In this document: one piece after another, positions 7,017 to 8,962 of the stretch
How positions within the stretch are numbered: the stretch's first letter is position 1
Layout: each line of letters starts with the position of its first letter
Assembly: GCA_022361315.1 (NCBI GenBank)
Contig: JAKSBB010000617.1
Coordinates: 1-8,962 of the forward strand
Length of the DNA: 8,962 bases
Reading direction: 5' to 3'
Origin: Desulfobacterales bacterium
GTDB lineage: Bacteria > Desulfobacterota > Desulfobacteria > Desulfobacterales > Desulfobacteraceae
Program-made: the position numbers and the translations under genes
The notes under the pieces: generated by a model
Databases searched by the model: none
Seen by the model: the letters and a program-made list of their open reading frames with translations, nothing else
Told to the model about the DNA's origin: nothing

Positions 7017-7631
7017 TCAGTACAATGTCATGACCGCCGTCAAAAGCCCGGCGTTTCGGAGTCCCCGGATGATTTCAATCACCCCCACCCCCCAGACAAA
7101 CCACAGGGCGCTGAAGATATGTACCCGGTAGACGGAAGGCCTCACCGTGTAATAATCCGGCTCCTCATATATTGACATCTTCGGTATAAATGCCGGGACC
7201 CTGCAGCGGTACGCCATAAACTCTTTTCCAAAAAGCGAGGCGAGCCGCATTTCCTCCCGTTTAATGACAAAGGGATAGTACACGGCAAACAAGACCAGAA
7301 AAGCAACCGTCAATGTAATGCTTTCGGTACAAAGTCCTATCCCCGTAAGCCCCACCATACTGAAAAAATACAGGGGATTCCGGCACAAAGAATACGGACC
7401 TTTTGTGATCAGTTTCTCATCCTTGTACCCTGCGATGTAAAGGGAACACCACATCCGGCCTAACGCCGCCGCACCCACAAGAACAATCCCAGTGATAAAC
7501 ATAAGAGAAGACAGGATGCGACTTCCGGATTGCCAGTGACTCTGATAAATAAATAAAATGAACAGGCACCCCATTCCGGCAACCCTGGATAGCCATATAC
7601 GAGCGTTCTCAACATCAAACTTCATCTCCAA
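7017..7631 (-). CDS. isoprenylcysteine carboxyl methyltransferase (ICMT)-family membrane protein
   Basis: This ~204-residue membrane protein belongs to the ICMT/phospholipid methyltransferase superfamily of SAM-dependent enzymes. The fingerprint is GPYSLCRNPLYF (78-89), a membrane hairpin after it, then KREEMRLASLFG (124-135) and YRCRVPAFIP (141-150). This is the arrangement that forms the SAM and substrate pocket in the family. Hydrophobic helices lie near 16-31, 39-58, 88-122 and 172-189. The ~50-residue extension after RVPAFIP, ending in another helix, is longer than minimal members. I prefer the TTG start at 7631 because GGAG (plus-strand 7637-7640) is 5 nt from it, but 11 nt from the ATG at 7625, which would give two fewer residues. 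The real substrate of bacterial members is generally unknown. The gene lies downstream of the Crp/Fnr regulator and is convergent with the HAD gene. Confidence 0.8.
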   Translation of the reverse strand: MEMKFDVENARIWLSRVAGMGCLFILFIYQSHWQSGSRILSSLMFITGIVLVGAAALGRMWCSLYIAGYKDEKLITKGPYSLCRNPLYFFSMVGLTGIGLCTESITLTVAFLVLFAVYYPFVIKREEMRLASLFGKEFMAYRCRVPAFIPKMSIYEEPDYYTVRPSVYRVHIFSALWFVWGVGVIEIIRGLRNAGLLTAVMTLY

Positions 7632-7636
7632 ACCAT

Positions 7637-7640
7637 CTCC
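7637..7640 (-). promoter_or_regulatory. ribosome binding site supporting a TTG start for the ICMT-family gene
   Basis: GGAG on the minus strand is 5 nt before TTG 7631 and 11 nt before ATG 7625, so spacing favours the TTG. Confidence 0.5.
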
Positions 7641-7670
7641 GTATTAATTCCTAAAAAAAAGACATGGCGG

Positions 7671-7676
7671 ATAATG
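7671..7676 (-). promoter_or_regulatory. candidate -10 element of the ICMT-family gene promoter
   Basis: On the minus strand this reads CATTAT (4/6 match to TATAAT). No acceptable -35 hexamer lies 16-18 bp upstream. Instead the palindrome at 7700-7713 sits 23 bp upstream, as expected for an activator-dependent promoter. The predicted transcription start is near 7664. Confidence 0.45.
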
Positions 7677-7699
7677 ACACAACGACCGAACGGGACGCA

Positions 7700-7713
7700 T
7701 TAACAATTGTTAA
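7700..7713. promoter_or_regulatory. 14-bp perfect palindrome, candidate Crp/Fnr-family operator
   Basis: TTAACAATTGTTAA is a perfect inverted repeat with the TTRAY-N4-RTYAA geometry used by Fnr-type dimers. It overlaps the stop codon of the Crp/Fnr regulator gene (7710-7712). Its centre (between 7706 and 7707) is about 42 bp before the predicted start site of the ICMT-family gene, matching class II activation. The sequence and spacing are seen; binding by the neighbouring regulator is inferred. Confidence 0.5.
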
Positions 7714-8243
7714 CGTTTGACTTTATTTCGAATCCGGCTCAAAGATACAGGGGTGATGCCCAGATAGGAGGCGATGTAGTGATGGGGTATCCGCTCAAAA
7801 ATCCCGGGATTTTCCCCGAGAAGTTCTTCATAACGGCGCTGCGGACTGTTTTTAATTCTGGATAGAAACAACCTCTGATAGTGGTAAAACCTGCGGCACA
7901 ACAACTCATTCATGGCATCTTTCAACTCAGCCGATTTTTTCATTTCCAGGAAATGATCCCTGTGCACATAATGCAGTACGGAAGGTTCTATAGTTTCCAG
8001 GTTGAACAGGCTGGGTTCACCCAGCCGCAGGCTCTCAAAGGAGGAGACAAAACTGCCCTCAAAAAAGAACTGGAACGTAATGTCATCGCCGTCATTGTTG
8101 AACCAGGACCTGACACAGCCCTGCTCAACAAAGAAGATATACCGTGCGATATCCCCCTCATTTAAAAGCCAGGACTTTTTCGGATATTTTTTCCGGGTTG
8201 CCGCAGGCTTCATTATGTCCCAGATACGTTCAACCACACTCAT
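7710..8243 (-). CDS. Crp/Fnr-family transcriptional regulator
   Basis: This 177-residue DNA-binding protein has an N-terminal cyclic-nucleotide-binding-type beta barrel (about 17-98). In it, LLNEGDIARYIFFVEQGCVR (26-45) is the typical opening. The dimer helix spans about 104-130 (FYHYQRLFLSRIKNSP). The helix-turn-helix reads IASYLGITPVSLSRIRNK (157-174). SPQRRYEELL and HHYIASYLGITP are hallmarks of the shorter Crp/Fnr branch common in Bacteroidetes-type proteins. Only two cysteines (43, 116) are present, so there is no iron-sulfur cluster site, and the Arg-Ser-Ala phosphate-binding cassette of true Crp is missing. The ligand is therefore unknown. In the recognition helix Ser169-Arg170 are kept but the Glu used by Fnr and Crp is Val166. 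I choose ATG 8243, 7 nt after AAAGGTG; TTG 8261 would add six residues and cover that site. Confidence 0.85.
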   Translation of the reverse strand: MSVVERIWDIMKPAATRKKYPKKSWLLNEGDIARYIFFVEQGCVRSWFNNDGDDITFQFFFEGSFVSSFESLRLGEPSLFNLETIEPSVLHYVHRDHFLEMKKSAELKDAMNELLCRRFYHYQRLFLSRIKNSPQRRYEELLGENPGIFERIPHHYIASYLGITPVSLSRIRNKVKR

Positions 8244-8250
8244 GGGCCAA

Positions 8251-8257
8251 CACCTTT
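8251..8257 (-). promoter_or_regulatory. ribosome binding site that fixes the regulator start
   Basis: The minus strand reads AAAGGTG, 7 nt before ATG 8243. A start at the in-frame TTG 8261 would place this site inside the gene. Confidence 0.6.
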
Positions 8258-8277
8258 CCAAGTTTATATCCCGCCAA

Positions 8278-8306
8278 ATAATAATTCATTTTAAACCATA
8301 GAACAA
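8278..8306 (-). promoter_or_regulatory. candidate sigma70-type promoter of the Crp/Fnr regulator gene
   Basis: On the minus strand TTGTTC (8306-8301) is separated by exactly 17 bp from TATTAT (8283-8278, 5/6 match to -10). The predicted start near 8271 gives a leader of about 28 nt. Confidence 0.5.
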
Positions 8307-8363
8307 CCGGTAAGGCTTAGAATGACGGGTTATCCCTGCCCCCGGTCTATTCGTCATACCTAT

Positions 8364-8392
8364 TTGACCTGGCCACCACATGGTGGTATTGA
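8364..8392 (+). promoter_or_regulatory. candidate promoter for the small gene at 8435, with an inverted repeat in the spacer
   Basis: TTGACC (8364-8369, 5/6 match) and TATTGA (8387-8392, weak -10) are 17 bp apart. The inverted repeat ACCAC-ATG-GTGGT (8375-8387) fills most of the spacer, a usual place for a repressor or MerR-type operator. It lies between this unit and the divergent regulator promoter. Of the remaining 8307-8363 stretch, I see only a six-base inverted pair, ATGACG (8322-8327) and CGTCAT (8352-8357), and no gene. Confidence 0.35.
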
Positions 8393-8434
8393 TTTGCCAC
8401 CCTTTAATTTTCTGCAACACTTTGATGGAGCCCT

Positions 8435-8668
8435 ATGAGTAATTCTGATGACAATATATGCGAACACCACAGGATACACATTGCCTCAAGCCCAAAAGGG
8501 AGGCCGATACTTTTGAAAGACTCAATCACCATTCTCCAATGGTGTGCCCACCCTGACAATAAAAAATACGGGCAGGCAAATGTCACCGGCGCCCTCCCTC
8601 CTTCTAAACGCCGTTTGTTTTGTGATGGAAAAAAGACCCAGAAATTCTGCATACTTGCCAGGGTCTGA
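8435..8668 (+). CDS. small Cys/His-containing hypothetical protein
   Basis: This 77-residue ORF is not recognised. It has four cysteines (9, 37, 63, 72) and histidines close to two of them (C9-E-H11-H12 and W36-C37-A38-H39), so a metal-binding protein is possible. It is basic overall (KKYGQ, SKRR, GKKTQK), with no signal peptide or membrane helix. Support for translation: GGAG at 8427-8430 lies 4 nt before the ATG, a candidate promoter lies upstream, and a terminator-like hairpin covers the stop codon. Codon use looks like that of the neighbours. Against it: short length, no recognised family, and a comparable open frame on the other strand (8404-8697) that lacks such signals. The transcript might instead be a non-coding RNA of about 275 nt. 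Confidence 0.45.
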   Translation: MSNSDDNICEHHRIHIASSPKGRPILLKDSITILQWCAHPDNKKYGQANVTGALPPSKRRLFCDGKKTQKFCILARV

Positions 8669-8674
8669 TTTTTT
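8634..8674 (+). terminator. candidate rho-independent terminator of the small gene, possibly bidirectional
   Basis: AGACCC (8634-8639) and GGGTCT (8661-8666) are inverted repeats around a 21-nt loop. They are followed two bases later by six T (8669-8674) and preceded by six A (8629-8634). The hairpin overlaps the stop codon at 8666-8668. The loop is long and the stem only 6 bp, so strength is uncertain. Confidence 0.4.
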
Positions 8675-8778
8675 CCGCCCCATGTTTCGATATCCATATG
8701 ACACCTTATTTTCCATCGGAGGATGTTTCATTCCCCCTCGGTACAGGCTGAATCGGGACGTCTTTTTTTAAATTTTTG

Positions 8779-8808
8779 TTGACAGCATCGGCCGATCTCA
8801 ACTATACA
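8779..8808 (+). promoter_or_regulatory. promoter of the tRNA-Ala gene
   Basis: A perfect TTGACA -35 (8779-8784) is followed after 18 bp by TATACA (8803-8808). An A/T-rich run (8764-8778) lies immediately upstream, as in strong stable-RNA promoters with UP elements. The predicted start near 8815 leaves a leader of about 10 nt. Apart from this A/T tract, the stretch from 8675 to 8778 shows no gene. Confidence 0.7.
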
Positions 8809-8824
8809 TCTGCTCACTCTTCGT

Positions 8825-8900
8825 GGGGCTGTAGCTCAGCTGGGAGAGCGTACGGCTGGCAGCCGTAAGGTCAGGGGTTCGATCCCCCTCAGCTCCACCA
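8825..8900 (+). tRNA. tRNA-Ala (anticodon GGC)
   Basis: The 76-nt cloverleaf is complete. The acceptor stem GGGGCTG pairs with CAGCTCC (one G-U pair). The D arm is GCTC...GAGC. The anticodon stem TACGG/CCGTA carries loop CTGGCAG with anticodon GGC, which reads the alanine codon GCC. The T arm is AGGGG-TTCGATC-CCCCT, and CCA is encoded. It has its own promoter and terminator, so it is transcribed alone. Confidence 0.97.
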
Positions 8901-8911
8901 CCCAAAATATG

Positions 8912-8940
8912 AAAGCCACTGTGTTCAGGTGGCTTTTTTT
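8912..8940 (+). terminator. rho-independent terminator after tRNA-Ala
   Basis: AAAGCCAC (8912-8919) pairs with GTGGCTTT (8929-8936) over a 9-nt loop, with a run of seven T ending at 8940. It starts 12 nt after the tRNA CCA end. Confidence 0.9.
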
Positions 8941-8962
8941 ATTTTCAATCCTCCTGCCCTCC

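Noticed and set aside
8404..8697. Minus-strand open frame of 97 codons opposite the small gene
   Set aside because: I noted no Shine-Dalgarno or promoter for it, and the opposite strand carries promoter, ribosome site and terminator in the right order.
8876..8900. tRNA 3' end as a phage or island attachment site
   Set aside because: No second copy of the tRNA 3' end and no integrase gene occur in the window; the sequence beyond 8962 is not available.

Overview
The window looks like a stretch of chromosome from a Gram-negative anaerobe, most likely a Desulfobacterota (Desulfobacteraceae-type) bacterium. This is inferred from the moderate GC content, the Cache-GGDEF signalling protein, and above all from a cysteine-containing C-terminal module of the type 'LLPICxxCKKxRDDxGYW...FSHGxCPxC', which I associate with signalling proteins of that group. 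No mobile element, CRISPR array or phage gene is visible.

Layout. (1) Positions 2-715 hold the 3' end of a coiled-coil-rich gene cut by the window edge, possibly a FapA/DUF342 protein. (2) Positions 790-3028 hold a two-gene signalling unit: a membrane diguanylate cyclase with a periplasmic Cache sensor, overlapped by a six-helix membrane protein that ends in a CxxC...CxxC module and has no recognisable enzymatic domain. (3) Positions 3215-7002 hold a tightly packed phosphate-uptake operon, pstS-pstC-pstA-pstB. The genes overlap or nearly touch, and the operon ends with a small HAD-family 'soluble P-type ATPase-like' protein where phoU might be expected. (4) Convergent to it, on the minus strand, are a Crp/Fnr-family regulator (8243-7710) and, downstream of it, an isoprenylcysteine carboxyl methyltransferase (ICMT)-family membrane protein (7631-7017). 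A perfect 14-bp palindrome with Fnr-family geometry (TTAAC-N4-GTTAA) overlaps the regulator's stop codon. It sits at the class II activator distance from a -10 element ahead of the methyltransferase gene, which suggests direct regulator-target wiring. (5) Positions 8364-8674 look like a small self-contained transcription unit on the plus strand: promoter, Shine-Dalgarno, 77-codon Cys/His-containing ORF, and a terminator-like hairpin over the stop codon. It is divergent from the regulator. (6) A complete tRNA-Ala(GGC) gene with its own promoter and terminator closes the window.

How the genes work together. PstS captures phosphate in the periplasm, PstC and PstA form the membrane channel, and PstB powers import. 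The HAD protein is probably co-translated with them, but its role is unknown. The cyclase would convert an extracellular cue into c-di-GMP, and its overlapping membrane partner may belong to the same pathway. The regulator-methyltransferase pair appears to be a separate small regulon. The most interesting undescribed elements are the regulator palindrome, the HAD protein attached to the pst operon, the membrane protein with the orphan cysteine module, and the small transcription unit at 8364-8674.
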